Below, piece after piece: positions 25,681-34,696 of a DNA stretch of 64,000 nucleotides (its first letter is position 1; each line of letters starts with the position of its first letter). Made by a program: the position numbers and the translations under genes. The DNA is from Pseudomonas fluorescens (GTDB lineage Bacteria; Pseudomonadota; Gammaproteobacteria; Pseudomonadales; Pseudomonadaceae). A model generated the notes under the pieces. It worked only from the letters and a program-made list of their open reading frames with translations, did no database searches and was not told the origin of the DNA. Where the stretch lies: positions 664,501 to 728,500 of the forward strand of contig NZ_CP078138.1 in assembly GCF_019212185.1 (NCBI RefSeq). The letters run 5' to 3'.

Positions 25681-26271
25681 GGATTTCGCCAATGCTTGCA
25701 TTGGAAAGCTGTCGTTCAGCTTTTCCCGCTCAATATATCGCGCGAAGTGTTGCAGGTTGCGCTTGACTAGATGAGGGGGCAGCGGCCCGCGAGTGAAGCG
25801 CATGTCGGCGACATCAATCAGACCGTATTGGTTATCGGGCGTTACCACGATGTTGCCCAGGTGCAGGGAGCGGAAGTAGACCCCGGCGGTGTGCAGCTCA
25901 CGAATGAATTTGCTCAACGCAGGCAATGCCTGTTGCCAGTCGAAACCTTCTTTGTTGGCAATCTGGCGCAGGGTCTCGCCGGGCAGGGGACGGTACAGCA
26001 CCGCCGTCATTCCGGGCGTTTCCAGTCGATGAAACTTGAGGGCCTGAAGGGTCGGGATACCGCGTTTTTCCAGCTGCAGGGCGTTATCGATGAAGCGTTT
26101 GGAATACGGGCGAAATAGTGCCGAAGACAGCAGGCGCTTGCGGCGAAACAGCTTGAGAATGTTACCGTCCGGCAGCAGGAAGACTTTCGGGCCGAAGCTG
26201 TCGGCTTCAAGTACTCTGGCGCCTTCAACCATCTGATTTAACGCGGCATGGGAAAGCCGGAAGCATTGCAT
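25666..26271 (-). CDS. Small kinase-fold protein ('toluene tolerance' type) lacking the catalytic Asp
   Basis: 201 residues from the ATG at 26271, chosen because AAGG lies eight bases upstream; an upstream ATG at 26304 would add 11 residues but has no such site. It is the counterpart of PA4998 and of proteins annotated as toluene-tolerance or LPS kinase. K40 (ILKLF) and the metal-binding D153 (LIDVADM) are kept, but the catalytic loop reads YFRSLHLGN: aligned with QSDLHLDN of the tandem kinase, the base Asp is Ser135. It is the only gene in this locus on the opposite strand, divergent from waaL. Confidence 0.82.
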   Translation of the reverse strand: MQCFRLSHAALNQMVEGARVLEADSFGPKVFLLPDGNILKLFRRKRLLSSALFRPYSKRFIDNALQLEKRGIPTLQALKFHRLETPGMTAVLYRPLPGETLRQIANKEGFDWQQALPALSKFIRELHTAGVYFRSLHLGNIVVTPDNQYGLIDVADMRFTRGPLPPHLVKRNLQHFARYIEREKLNDSFPMQALAKSLLAA

Positions 26272-26380
26272 GTAGGGAGCCTTGTAGAAAAATGGGGCGT
26301 GCATGCGATCAATGATGCCGAAAAGTTGTTGTTTTAACCATGCCGTGATGGCAGTCGGATTTTTCAGCGGGAGCGGTTAG

Positions 26381-27553
26381 ATGCAGGAAACGCGCTGGGC
26401 GCAGGTTTGGATGACGACAGGACTGTTATGGTTTTTGCTCGCCATTGCATTTGCTCCGACCAACAAGATTTATCAGCAAGGCCTGGTGGCGTTTCTCTGG
26501 TTGCCGACTCTGTTACTGGCCTGGCCTGCACGACAGCGTTTTGTTGAGCTCTGGCGTGGCCAGCGACTGGTATGCCTGGCGGTCATGGGTTTGGGTGTCT
26601 GGGCGATGATTACGCTGCTCTGGACCCAGGATCCCGACCCCTCGCGCGGCGCCAAGCGCGCCCTGTATATCATCGTCTTTCTGTTGTTCTTCCCGATTTT
26701 GGCCAATGCCCGCCCTGAACGGGTGATCCGCATCATGCAATGGGGCGGGCTTGGGCTGGCAGTGACCGCGTTGCTGGCGGCCATCGAGTTCTACGGGGTA
26801 GACGGCAATCACTGGATGGCGCGCCTGGTCGGCCTCGGACAGTTGGCGCATCCGATCCTCGGCGGCTACGTACTTGGCTTGGCCGCGGTATGGCTGGCGC
26901 ACTGGATTCCGCCAACCCGCGGCAAGCAACTGCTGTGGCTGGTGGCGCTGGCATTTCTCAGCGGTTTTGTCGTGCTCTCGCAAAGCCGTGGCGCCGCGCT
27001 GGCCTTGTTGCTGACGTTCGTGACCATGCCTGTCTGGTGCCGCGATCGGCACAGTCGGCTCATCGCGCTGGGCGCGTTGTTGCTGGCGATGCTGGCGTTC
27101 TGGTTGCTGGAGCCGCTGGTATTGGCTCGCGGCACCTCTTTCCGGCCCGAAATCCTGAGGTCCAGTCTGGACATGATTGCCCAGCGCCCTTGGACCGGCC
27201 TGGGCATGGGCTCTGGTTATACGGTGTTTGCCGAGGGCATACAGTTCGATCATGCACACAACCTGTTTACCCATATCGCCATCGAACTCGGCTTGCCAGG
27301 TTTGCTGTTGTGGTGCGTGCTCTGGTTCGCCGTGCTGCGCGAAGCCTGGCGCGCCCGTGATACGTTGTATGGCCGTGGCATCCTGGGGATCTGGATGTTT
27401 TCGTTCCTGGCCATGCAGTTCGATGCGGCAAGCATCAGCGGCACGCCGCGCGCCGAATGGTTCATCAGTTGGCTGCCTGTGGGACTGGCCACCGTGTTGG
27501 TTTGGACACAGGCCAAATTCCAAGGCTGTGATAAAATTCCGCGTTCTACCTAA
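26381..27553 (+). CDS. waaL: O-antigen ligase
   Basis: 390 residues with about ten to twelve membrane segments, Wzy_C/O-antigen ligase family. It joins undecaprenyl-linked O antigen to the lipid A-core at the periplasmic face. The conserved periplasmic region with SQSRGAAL (near 203) and the essential His in DHAHNLFTHIAIELG (near 290) are present. The ATG at 26381 has GGGAG 10 bases upstream. It is followed directly by msbA, three bases after the stop codon. Confidence 0.92.
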   Translation: MQETRWAQVWMTTGLLWFLLAIAFAPTNKIYQQGLVAFLWLPTLLLAWPARQRFVELWRGQRLVCLAVMGLGVWAMITLLWTQDPDPSRGAKRALYIIVFLLFFPILANARPERVIRIMQWGGLGLAVTALLAAIEFYGVDGNHWMARLVGLGQLAHPILGGYVLGLAAVWLAHWIPPTRGKQLLWLVALAFLSGFVVLSQSRGAALALLLTFVTMPVWCRDRHSRLIALGALLLAMLAFWLLEPLVLARGTSFRPEILRSSLDMIAQRPWTGLGMGSGYTVFAEGIQFDHAHNLFTHIAIELGLPGLLLWCVLWFAVLREAWRARDTLYGRGILGIWMFSFLAMQFDAASISGTPRAEWFISWLPVGLATVLVWTQAKFQGCDKIPRST

Positions 27554-27568
27554 GAAGTGAGCTCTACG

Positions 27569-29377
27569 ATGAGTGCAGCACCGCCCAAAGCGGAACAGGA
27601 TTCGAGCCTGAAAATCTATTTTCGGCTGCTGGGGTACGTAAAACCCTACGTGGGCATTTTCCTGTTGAGTATCCTGGGCTTCGTGATATTTGCCTCCACC
27701 CAGCCCATGCTGGCCGGGATCCTCAAGTACTTCGTCGACGGTTTGAGCAACCCGGACGCGGTGCTGTTCCCCCATATACCGGTCCTGCGGGATTTGAAGT
27801 TACTGGTCGCCGTGCCCCTGCTGATCATCCTGATTGCGGCGTGGCAGGGCCTGGGCTCGTTCCTGAGTAACTACTACCTGGCCAAGGTTTCGCTGGGATT
27901 GGTGCACGACCTGCGAGTCGAGTTGTTTAACAAGCTGCTGGTACTGCCCAATCGCTATTTCGATACCCACAACTCCGGGCATCTGATTTCGCGGATTACC
28001 TTCAACGTAACCATGGTCACCGGCGCAGCCACCGATGCGATCAAAGTGGTGATACGCGAAGGCCTGACCGTTATTTTCCTGTTTGCCTACCTGCTGTGGA
28101 TGAACTGGAAGCTGACGCTGGTGATGCTGGCAATTCTGCCGCTGATTTCGTTCATGGTCGGCAACACCAGTAAGAAATTCCGCAAGCAAAGCAAGCGCAT
28201 CCAGGTGGCGATGGGCGATGTGACGCACGTCGCATCGGAAACCATCCAGGGTTATCGCGTGGTGCGCAGCTTCGGCGGCGAGACCTATGAGCAGAAGCGT
28301 TTCGCCCGCGCCAGCCAGAGCAATACCGACAAGCAACTGCGCATGACCCGCACCAGTGCCATCTACACCCCGGCGCTGCAGTTGGTGATTTACACCGCCA
28401 TGGCCTCGTTGATGTTCCTGGTGCTGTTCTTGCGCGGTGATGCTACGGCCGGTGATCTGGTGGCCTACATCACGGCCGCAGGCTTGTTGCCCAAGCCTAT
28501 CCGCCAACTGTCGGAAGTCAGCTCGACCATCCAAAAAGGTGTGGCGGGTGCCGAGAGTATTTTCGAACAGTTGGATGTCGAGCCGGAAGTCGATAACGGC
28601 ACGGTCGAACGCGAGCGCATCAGCGGCCGCCTGGACGTGCACAACCTGAGCTTCACCTACCCCGGCACTGATCGCGAGGTGTTGAAAAACATCAGCTTCA
28701 CCGCGACGCCTGGGCAGATGATCGCGTTGGTGGGGCGCTCCGGCAGTGGCAAGTCGACGCTGGCCAGCCTGATTCCACGCTTCTACCACCATGAAAGTGG
28801 CAAGATTCTGCTCGATGAAATCGAGATCGAAGACTATCGCCTGCGTAACTTGCGCAAGCATGTGTCCCAGGTCACTCAGCACGTGACGCTGTTCAACGAT
28901 ACGGTTGCCAACAACATCGCCTATGGCGACCTCGCGGGTGCGCCGCGTGAAGACATCGAGAAAGCGGCAGAAGATGCCTATGCGATGGACTTCATTTCCG
29001 AGTTGCCGCAAGGGTTGGACACAGAGGTCGGGGAGAACGGCGTTCTGCTCTCCGGCGGACAGCGCCAGCGTCTGGCAATTGCCCGCGCGCTGCTGAAAAA
29101 TGCCCCGCTGCTGATTCTCGACGAAGCGACCTCGGCCCTCGACACCGAGTCCGAACGCCACATTCAAGCGGCGCTGGATAAAGTCATGAAGGGCCGTACC
29201 ACCCTGGTAATCGCCCATCGCCTGTCGACCATCGAAAAGGCCGACTTGATCCTGGTCATGGATCACGGTGAGATTGTCGAGCGCGGCACCCACGCCCAAC
29301 TGTTGGCTCAAGGTGGGTACTATTCCCGCCTGCACGCCATGGGCCTGGATGAGCCGACCTCGGCGGGCATCGCCTGA
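27569..29377 (+). CDS. msbA: Lipid A-core ABC exporter MsbA
   Basis: 602 residues from the ATG at 27569; a GTG at 27557 in the same frame is possible. An ABC half-transporter: six membrane helices in the first 330 residues, then an ATPase domain with Walker A GRSGSGKST (near 389), signature LSGGQ (near 494) and Walker B LLILDEATS (near 513). It flips lipid A-core across the inner membrane as a homodimer. Position between waaL and hldE fits PA4997. Confidence 0.95.
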   Translation: MSAAPPKAEQDSSLKIYFRLLGYVKPYVGIFLLSILGFVIFASTQPMLAGILKYFVDGLSNPDAVLFPHIPVLRDLKLLVAVPLLIILIAAWQGLGSFLSNYYLAKVSLGLVHDLRVELFNKLLVLPNRYFDTHNSGHLISRITFNVTMVTGAATDAIKVVIREGLTVIFLFAYLLWMNWKLTLVMLAILPLISFMVGNTSKKFRKQSKRIQVAMGDVTHVASETIQGYRVVRSFGGETYEQKRFARASQSNTDKQLRMTRTSAIYTPALQLVIYTAMASLMFLVLFLRGDATAGDLVAYITAAGLLPKPIRQLSEVSSTIQKGVAGAESIFEQLDVEPEVDNGTVERERISGRLDVHNLSFTYPGTDREVLKNISFTATPGQMIALVGRSGSGKSTLASLIPRFYHHESGKILLDEIEIEDYRLRNLRKHVSQVTQHVTLFNDTVANNIAYGDLAGAPREDIEKAAEDAYAMDFISELPQGLDTEVGENGVLLSGGQRQRLAIARALLKNAPLLILDEATSALDTESERHIQAALDKVMKGRTTLVIAHRLSTIEKADLILVMDHGEIVERGTHAQLLAQGGYYSRLHAMGLDEPTSAGIA

Positions 29378-29396
29378 TCCGTTCCTGGACGGGTTG

Positions 29397-29425
29397 TTCG
29401 CCGGACACGCAAAGTGCCCGGCGAA
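29397..29425. terminator. Hairpin after msbA
   Basis: A 12-bp stem with a single mismatch (TTCGCCGGACAC and GTGCCCGGCGAA) and a GCAAA loop lies 20 bases after the msbA stop codon. There is no T run behind it, so termination would be weak or need another factor. The rest of the 217-base gap before hldE holds no further recognisable signal. Confidence 0.5.
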
Positions 29426-29594
29426 TGATTTATCAGGCTGCGATGCATGCCTCAAAACTTCCGTCATCTGGCAGTTTTGCTCAAGAATTAACCAAATCAA
29501 CAGCGTGTATTAGCGCGGATGAACCCGGCGAACTAGCCGGCGTTCACCCTGTGTTAATATCGCGCCCCTGTTCATTTTGTATGTGGGTTGCACC

Positions 29595-31019
29595 ATGAAG
29601 TTGTCCATGCCGCGATTCGATCAGGCCCCTGTCTTGGTGGTCGGCGATGTCATGCTCGACCGTTACTGGCATGGTGGTACCTCACGGATTTCTCCTGAGG
29701 CACCCGTGCCGGTGGTCAAGGTCGATCAAATCGAAGACCGCCCGGGCGGTGCCGCCAACGTTGCCTTGAACATTGCAGCGCTCGGTGCGCCAGCCTCGCT
29801 GGTCGGTGTGACTGGTGATGACGAGGCCGCCGACAGCCTGGCCAACAGTCTCAAGGGGGCTGGCGTTCGTGCCCTGTTCCAGCGCATCGCGCACCAGCCG
29901 ACCATCGTCAAGCTGCGGGTCATGAGTCGTCACCAGCAATTGCTGCGTATCGATTTCGAACAGCCCTTCGCCACCGACGCCCTCGCCCTTGCTGCTGAAG
30001 TCGACAGCCTGCTCGAAGGCATCAAGGTGCTGGTGCTGTCCGATTACGGCAAGGGTGCACTGAAGAACCATCAGGCGCTGATCGAGGCCGCCCGTACCAA
30101 GGGTATTCCGGTATTGGCGGACCCCAAGGGCAAGGACTTCTCGATCTACCGTGGTGCCAGTCTGATTACCCCGAATCTCAGCGAGTTCGAAGCCATCGTC
30201 GGCGGTTGTGTCGATGAGCACGACCTGGTGAGCAAGGGCGCGAAGCTGATGCACGATCTGGAGCTCGGCGCCCTGCTGGTGACCCGTGGCGAGCACGGCA
30301 TGACCCTGCTGCGCCCGGAGCATCCGCCGCTGCACTTACCGGCACGGGCTCGTGAAGTGTTCGACGTGACCGGTGCCGGCGATACGGTGATTTCGACCCT
30401 GGCCGCAGCCATTGCTGCCGGCGAGGAACTGCCGCATGCGGTGGCCCTGGCCAACCTGGCGGCGAGCATTGTGGTGGGCAAGTTGGGTACCGCGTCCATC
30501 AGCGCTCCGGAACTGCGTCGTGCGATCCAGCGCGAAGAGGGCTCCGAACGCGGCGTGTTGGGGATTGAGCAGTTGCTGCAGGCGGTCGAGGATGCGCGTG
30601 CGCACAACGAATCGATTGTGTTCACCAACGGCTGCTTCGACATCCTCCACGCCGGTCACGTGACCTACCTGGAGCAAGCGCGCGCCCAAGGCGACCGCTT
30701 GATCGTCGCGATCAACGATGATGCCTCGGTAAGTCGTTTGAAAGGGCCGGGTCGGCCGATCAATAGCGTCGATCGCCGCATGGCCGTGCTGGCGGGCCTG
30801 GGCGCTGTGGATTGGGTGATCAGCTTCCCGGAAGGAACGCCGGAAAACCTGCTGTCCCAGGTCAAGCCGGACGTGTTGGTCAAGGGTGGCGACTACGGGA
30901 TCGATCAGGTCGTGGGTGCCGACATCGTCAAGGCCTACGGCGGGACGGTGAAGGTGCTGGGACTGGTAGAAAACAGCTCGACCACCGCGATCGTCGAGAA
31001 GATCCGCAAGACCGAGTAA
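29595..31019 (+). CDS. hldE: Bifunctional heptose-7-phosphate kinase / heptose-1-phosphate adenylyltransferase
   Basis: 474 residues, exactly the usual HldE length, from the ATG at 29595 (a TTG six codons upstream is rejected). The N-terminal ribokinase-type domain (about 1-320) has GGAANVALN and the catalytic VTGAGDT (near 258); the C-terminal domain has the nucleotidyltransferase motif NGCFDILHAGH (near 344). It makes ADP-heptose for WaaC and WaaF, so precursor supply and use are encoded in the same locus. Confidence 0.96.
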   Translation: MKLSMPRFDQAPVLVVGDVMLDRYWHGGTSRISPEAPVPVVKVDQIEDRPGGAANVALNIAALGAPASLVGVTGDDEAADSLANSLKGAGVRALFQRIAHQPTIVKLRVMSRHQQLLRIDFEQPFATDALALAAEVDSLLEGIKVLVLSDYGKGALKNHQALIEAARTKGIPVLADPKGKDFSIYRGASLITPNLSEFEAIVGGCVDEHDLVSKGAKLMHDLELGALLVTRGEHGMTLLRPEHPPLHLPARAREVFDVTGAGDTVISTLAAAIAAGEELPHAVALANLAASIVVGKLGTASISAPELRRAIQREEGSERGVLGIEQLLQAVEDARAHNESIVFTNGCFDILHAGHVTYLEQARAQGDRLIVAINDDASVSRLKGPGRPINSVDRRMAVLAGLGAVDWVISFPEGTPENLLSQVKPDVLVKGGDYGIDQVVGADIVKAYGGTVKVLGLVENSSTTAIVEKIRKTE

Positions 31020-31033
31020 CGCCATCCATTGCC

Positions 31034-31057
31034 GCACTGCAGGCTTGCCTGCAGTGC
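31034..31057. terminator. Bidirectional hairpin between hldE and the convergent gene
   Basis: A perfect 10-bp stem, GCACTGCAGG/CCTGCAGTGC, with a CTTG loop lies between two converging genes (15 bases after the hldE stop). There is no strong T run on either side. Confidence 0.55.
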
Positions 31058-31067
31058 GCTTGAGCCT

Positions 31068-32033
31068 TCAGCGATTGGCTTTTTTCGGCACCATCTTGCG
31101 CAGTATCTGCCGCGCCTTGCCGGTCAATTGGCGCAGTTTCGAATCCTTGCTCGGGGCGACCAGCCCCTGCTGCTTGAGCCAGTCCTTCCAGCGAATCCGT
31201 TCATCCCTGACCAGCCAACCCTCCTGTTGGGCGAAGCTTTCCGCCAGATACAGGCCGCGGGTGCTCGCCGGATGCAACTGGTCTTTTTTCAGGGTGTAGA
31301 GCTCGGGTAGCGGTTGCCCGTCCTTGAGCGGCATCAGGTACAGGTCCGGGCGCTTGCGGTCGAGACGAGCGACCAGTTGATCACCTTCCAGGCGTTCATC
31401 GACGTGGAACAGGCTCAAGGACTTGGCTTCCTTGGGCACGTCGAGGCGCAAATCGTAAATCAACTGCAATGAGGCGGTGGGCAGGTGCACATAGGCCCGT
31501 GGCCGCTCGATCAACTGCAGGTTGGCGCAACGCACCGGGCGCGCGGCGCCGGACTCCGGGCTCAGGCGAAACGGCATGGCTTCGCGGTAATGCAGCGCAG
31601 AGGCGTAGGGTGCTGGCAGCCAGGTGTCATTGAAGCGCCCGCCGAGCCAGCCCTCCGGGGTTTCCAGCAGGCACTCTTCGGCGATCTCCTGAATGGCGGT
31701 GTGCAGCGGCAGGTTCAGTTCGTGGGCCGGAACGTAACCTGAAATCAACTTGAGCACCACGTCACCGCGATCCTGGCGGCGTTGGCGAACCAGTACCCAA
31801 TAGTCGCGATGTTGCCAGCGCAGGGTCAGGCGCACCGAGACGCCCAGGTTGGCCAGCTCCAGAGCAAAACGCTCGGCATCGGCCACATTCACCGGCCGCC
31901 GGCGTTGCAGGGTTTGCGCGAAGTTCAGCGGCATCCCGACGCTTTGATAGCTCAAACCTTCGGGAGTCGCTTCGACGTACAGGGGCAGGGTCTTGAAGTT
32001 GCTGGGGTTCTTGCGGATCAGCGTTCGCGGCAT
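31068..32033 (-). CDS. Conserved Pseudomonas protein of unknown function (PA4993 position)
   Basis: 321 residues, soluble, basic C-terminus. Gene order (aldo/keto reductase, FAD enzyme, SMR protein, LysR, waaA) places it at PA4993. I do not recognise the family firmly. Around residues 110-135 the segment TAIQEIAEECLLE resembles the second half of a Nudix box (REUxEExGU) with Arg replaced by Gln, and the region has the general look of a Nudix-like hydrolase fold, but the G-x5-E half is not in register. No function is claimed. Confidence 0.75.
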   Translation of the reverse strand: MPRTLIRKNPSNFKTLPLYVEATPEGLSYQSVGMPLNFAQTLQRRRPVNVADAERFALELANLGVSVRLTLRWQHRDYWVLVRQRRQDRGDVVLKLISGYVPAHELNLPLHTAIQEIAEECLLETPEGWLGGRFNDTWLPAPYASALHYREAMPFRLSPESGAARPVRCANLQLIERPRAYVHLPTASLQLIYDLRLDVPKEAKSLSLFHVDERLEGDQLVARLDRKRPDLYLMPLKDGQPLPELYTLKKDQLHPASTRGLYLAESFAQQEGWLVRDERIRWKDWLKQQGLVAPSKDSKLRQLTGKARQILRKMVPKKANR

Positions 32034-32076
32034 GTCGGCTCCTTCTTGCGTCGGGGGCGGCCGCCTCGACGGCGGT

Positions 32077-32889
32077 TCAACGACTGGCTAGGACTTGAGC
32101 AACGGTCGCCACATTGTGGGCGAGGTGCAGCGGATTAATGGTGCCGACAATAGCACTGGCAACCCCGGGTTGGGCGAACAACAACTCGAAACTGGCGCGC
32201 ACCGGATCGACCCCCGGACTCAGGCATACGTGACCACTGGCCAAGGCCTTTTTCACCAGGATCGCCTTGCCGTGGGCAGCAGCGTAGTCGATCACGGGGC
32301 GCTCGGCCTGCTCATTGAGATTGTAAGTGACCATGGCGCAGTCGCCTTGCTCCAGGGCCTTGAGGCCGCCTTCGAGGGTCTTCCCGGAAAAACCGAAGCC
32401 GCGAATCTTGCCTTCGGCCTTGAGTGCGGCAAGGGTCTGGTAGACCTCGCTGTCGTTGAGAATCGCCAAGTCGTTGCCGTCCGAGTGCACCAGCACCAGG
32501 TCGATAAAATCCGTTTCCAGACGTTGCAGGCTGCGCTCGATGGAGAACCGCGTGTGTGCCGCCGTGAAATCGTGGCGGGACAGGCCATCGGCAAATTCCT
32601 CGCCGACCTTGCTGACAATCACCCAGTCCTGACGCTGGCCGCGAAGCAGCGGCCCGAGGCGTTCTTCGCTGCGCCCATAGGCCGGTGCGGTGTCGATCAG
32701 GTTGATGCCCAGGTCCCGGGTCAGCTTGAGCAGCATGCGCGCTTCATCATCGTCGGGAATCTGAAAGCCGTTGGGGTACTTGACCCCTTGGTCGCGGCCG
32801 AGCTTGACCGTGCCCAGGCCCAGGGGCGAAACCCGCAGGCCGGTGCTGCCCAGCGGGCGATGCAGATCGTGCAGGGTTGCCTGGCTCAT
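32077..32889 (-). CDS. Aldo/keto reductase family protein
   Basis: 270 residues, TIM-barrel NADPH-dependent oxidoreductase family. The catalytic tetrad is visible: D66 and Y71 in DTAPAYGRSEERLG, K94 in IVSKVGEEF and H135 in LVHSDG. The substrate is unknown. Its start overlaps the stop of the FAD-dependent enzyme by four bases (ATGA), so the two are translated as a unit; this pairing also occurs in P. aeruginosa (PA4991-PA4992). Confidence 0.9.
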   Translation of the reverse strand: MSQATLHDLHRPLGSTGLRVSPLGLGTVKLGRDQGVKYPNGFQIPDDDEARMLLKLTRDLGINLIDTAPAYGRSEERLGPLLRGQRQDWVIVSKVGEEFADGLSRHDFTAAHTRFSIERSLQRLETDFIDLVLVHSDGNDLAILNDSEVYQTLAALKAEGKIRGFGFSGKTLEGGLKALEQGDCAMVTYNLNEQAERPVIDYAAAHGKAILVKKALASGHVCLSPGVDPVRASFELLFAQPGVASAIVGTINPLHLAHNVATVAQVLASR

Positions 32890-34061
32890 GGCAGCAGTTG
32901 CTCCCAGGCCGGTACGGCCAACGGCGGTTTTGGCAGGGCCGGCAGGGCGCTCGCAGGGCCGGGCTGGATACCGTCGCGTTGCAGTGCGGCGATCACCCGG
33001 TCGGCGAAGTCGGGGGCCAGCGCCAGCTTGGTCGGCCAGCCCACCAGCAGGCGGTCTTGCTCGGCGAGGAAGGCGTTGTCGGGACGGATCAGGCCCGATT
33101 GCTGGGGTTCTGCACGGTCAACTCGCAAGGTGGCCCACTGGGCCTGGCTGAGATCAATCCATGGCAGCAGCTGCGCCAGTTCTTTTTGCGCGGTGGCAAT
33201 CTGCTCGGCTGGCTCGCGAGCCACACCTTCGGCTTCAGCGATGTCGCCGCCGACATACCAAACCCAGTCCCCGTTGGCCGCTGGATGTGTAGTGACAGTT
33301 ATCCGTGGTTTCGGGCCGCCACCCAGGCAGTGGGCGTACAACGGCTTGAGGCTCGGCCCTTTGACCAGGACCATGTGCAGCGGACGCAACTGCATCGCCG
33401 GCTGGCTCAAGCCCAACGCGGCGAGCAGTTCGGCAGTGCCGGCACCGGCACTGAGGACGATGCGTTGTGCGCGGATTTCTCGCTCGTCGACCCGCAGGCC
33501 CACCAGGTTACCGTTTTCCATCAAGGGCTGGATCTGCTGCGCGGCCAGCAGGCCGTCTCCGGCCAGTTGCGCCAGACGCTCGATCAGACTGGGTATGTCG
33601 ACCACCAACTCGGCCAGGCGATAGACCTTGCCCTTGAAGCGTTTGTCTTGCAGGGCGGGTGGCAATTGCTCGCCCTTGACCTGATCGACGCGTCCGCGCA
33701 CCGCCTTACTGGCAAAGAAGCTGGTGAGGTTGCCGGCCAGGGTGCCGGGTGACCACAAGTAATGGGCGTCGGAGAGCAGGCGCACACCGGACAGGTCCAG
33801 TTCGCCATCGCCCGCCAGTGCTTCACGCCAGCGCCGCGGCATGTCGGCAATCGCCTCCGAGGCGCCCGTCAGCGCGCCATGCAATGCGTACTTGGCGCCA
33901 CCATGGATGATGCCCTGGGATTTGACACTCTGCCCGCCACCGAGGCTGGCACTTTCCACCAGTACCGTCGAAAAACCCTGGCGACGCAGGCGTGCATTGA
34001 GCCAGAGCCCGGCAACTCCGGCGCCGACAATCAGGACGTCGGTGGAAATATCGGTGGGCAT
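32886..34061 (-). CDS. FAD-dependent oxidoreductase (DAO family)
   Basis: 391 residues. N-terminal Rossmann motif VLIVGAGVAGLWLNARLRR (about 9-27) binds FAD, and LSAGAGTAELLAALG near 203 is the second conserved glycine-rich turn of D-amino-acid oxidase-like enzymes. The substrate cannot be deduced. It is the first gene of the two-gene unit with the aldo/keto reductase. Confidence 0.88.
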   Translation of the reverse strand: MPTDISTDVLIVGAGVAGLWLNARLRRQGFSTVLVESASLGGGQSVKSQGIIHGGAKYALHGALTGASEAIADMPRRWREALAGDGELDLSGVRLLSDAHYLWSPGTLAGNLTSFFASKAVRGRVDQVKGEQLPPALQDKRFKGKVYRLAELVVDIPSLIERLAQLAGDGLLAAQQIQPLMENGNLVGLRVDEREIRAQRIVLSAGAGTAELLAALGLSQPAMQLRPLHMVLVKGPSLKPLYAHCLGGGPKPRITVTTHPAANGDWVWYVGGDIAEAEGVAREPAEQIATAQKELAQLLPWIDLSQAQWATLRVDRAEPQQSGLIRPDNAFLAEQDRLLVGWPTKLALAPDFADRVIAALQRDGIQPGPASALPALPKPPLAVPAWEQLLP

Positions 34062-34151
34062 GGGGCGACCTCAGTGTTCAAGACTAGGGGCGCAGTATAC
34101 AGGCTCAATGTGCAGTGCAAGCGCTGAGCGCACATCCTCTCGGGCGTTGGA

Positions 34152-34484
34152 TTAATGCCCTGCGGTTTTCGAGAACAACTGAATCACCACCACGCCAAGC
34201 ACAATCAGCGCCATGCCGAGCATCGCCGGTACGTCGAGTTTCTGCCCATAGATGAACAGCGCCGCGACGCTGACCATGACAATCCCCATGCCGGCCCACA
34301 CTGCATAGGCCACACCCACCGGCACGCTGCGTACCACCAGGGTCAGCATCCAGAAGGCAATGCCGTAGCCGCAGATCACCAGCAGCAACGGCAGGGGGGT
34401 GCTGAAACCCTTGACGGCTTTCATCGAGACAGTGGCGATCACTTCGGCACAGATGGCGATGGCCAGGTAGTAGTAAGCGCTCAT
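34152..34484 (-). CDS. Small multidrug resistance (SMR/EmrE-type) transporter
   Basis: 110 residues with four membrane helices. The essential proton/substrate-coupling Glu is at position 14 (AICAEVIAT), as in EmrE, and the W63-region motif AYAVWAGMGIV is present. It works as an antiparallel dimer that exchanges protons for cationic compounds; with these motifs a quaternary-cation exporter (Qac/EmrE) is more likely than a Gdx guanidinium exporter. Divergent from the LysR gene. Confidence 0.92.
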   Translation of the reverse strand: MSAYYYLAIAICAEVIATVSMKAVKGFSTPLPLLLVICGYGIAFWMLTLVVRSVPVGVAYAVWAGMGIVMVSVAALFIYGQKLDVPAMLGMALIVLGVVVIQLFSKTAGH

Positions 34485-34528
34485 TGATCAATCCTCGTAT
34501 GAAATAGTGGCGGGCTCCCCCTTTCTGA

Positions 34529-34624
34529 AGGAGCAAGCTTGCTCGCGAAAACTTAAGGACACCGCGTTCATTCAAGATATTCGCGTCATCGTTAACGTTC
34601 TTCGCGAGCAACCTCGCTCCTGCA
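34529..34624. repeat. REP/REPIN element between the SMR and LysR genes
   Basis: Arms AGGAGCAAGCTTGCTCGCG (34529 onward) and CGCGAGCAACCTCGCTCCT (ending near 34622) face each other across about 50 bases. Typical Pseudomonas REP pair. Confidence 0.8.
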
Positions 34625-34667
34625 TAGGGCGGCATTTTAGAGATTCAACAGATGCGGTAAAGTCATT

Positions 34668-34690
34668 ACCTATCTGAATCAAAGATAGGT
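34668..34690. promoter_or_regulatory. Perfect inverted repeat next to the LysR start, likely LysR-type operator
   Basis: Arms ACCTATCT (34668-34675) and AGATAGGT (34683-34690) are separated by GAATCAA. The inner part ATCT-N7-AGAT has the T-N11-A form of LysR-type recognition boxes. The right arm reaches into the ribosome binding site of the regulator gene, so binding could repress its own expression. Confidence 0.55.
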
Positions 34691-34696
34691 TGAGCC

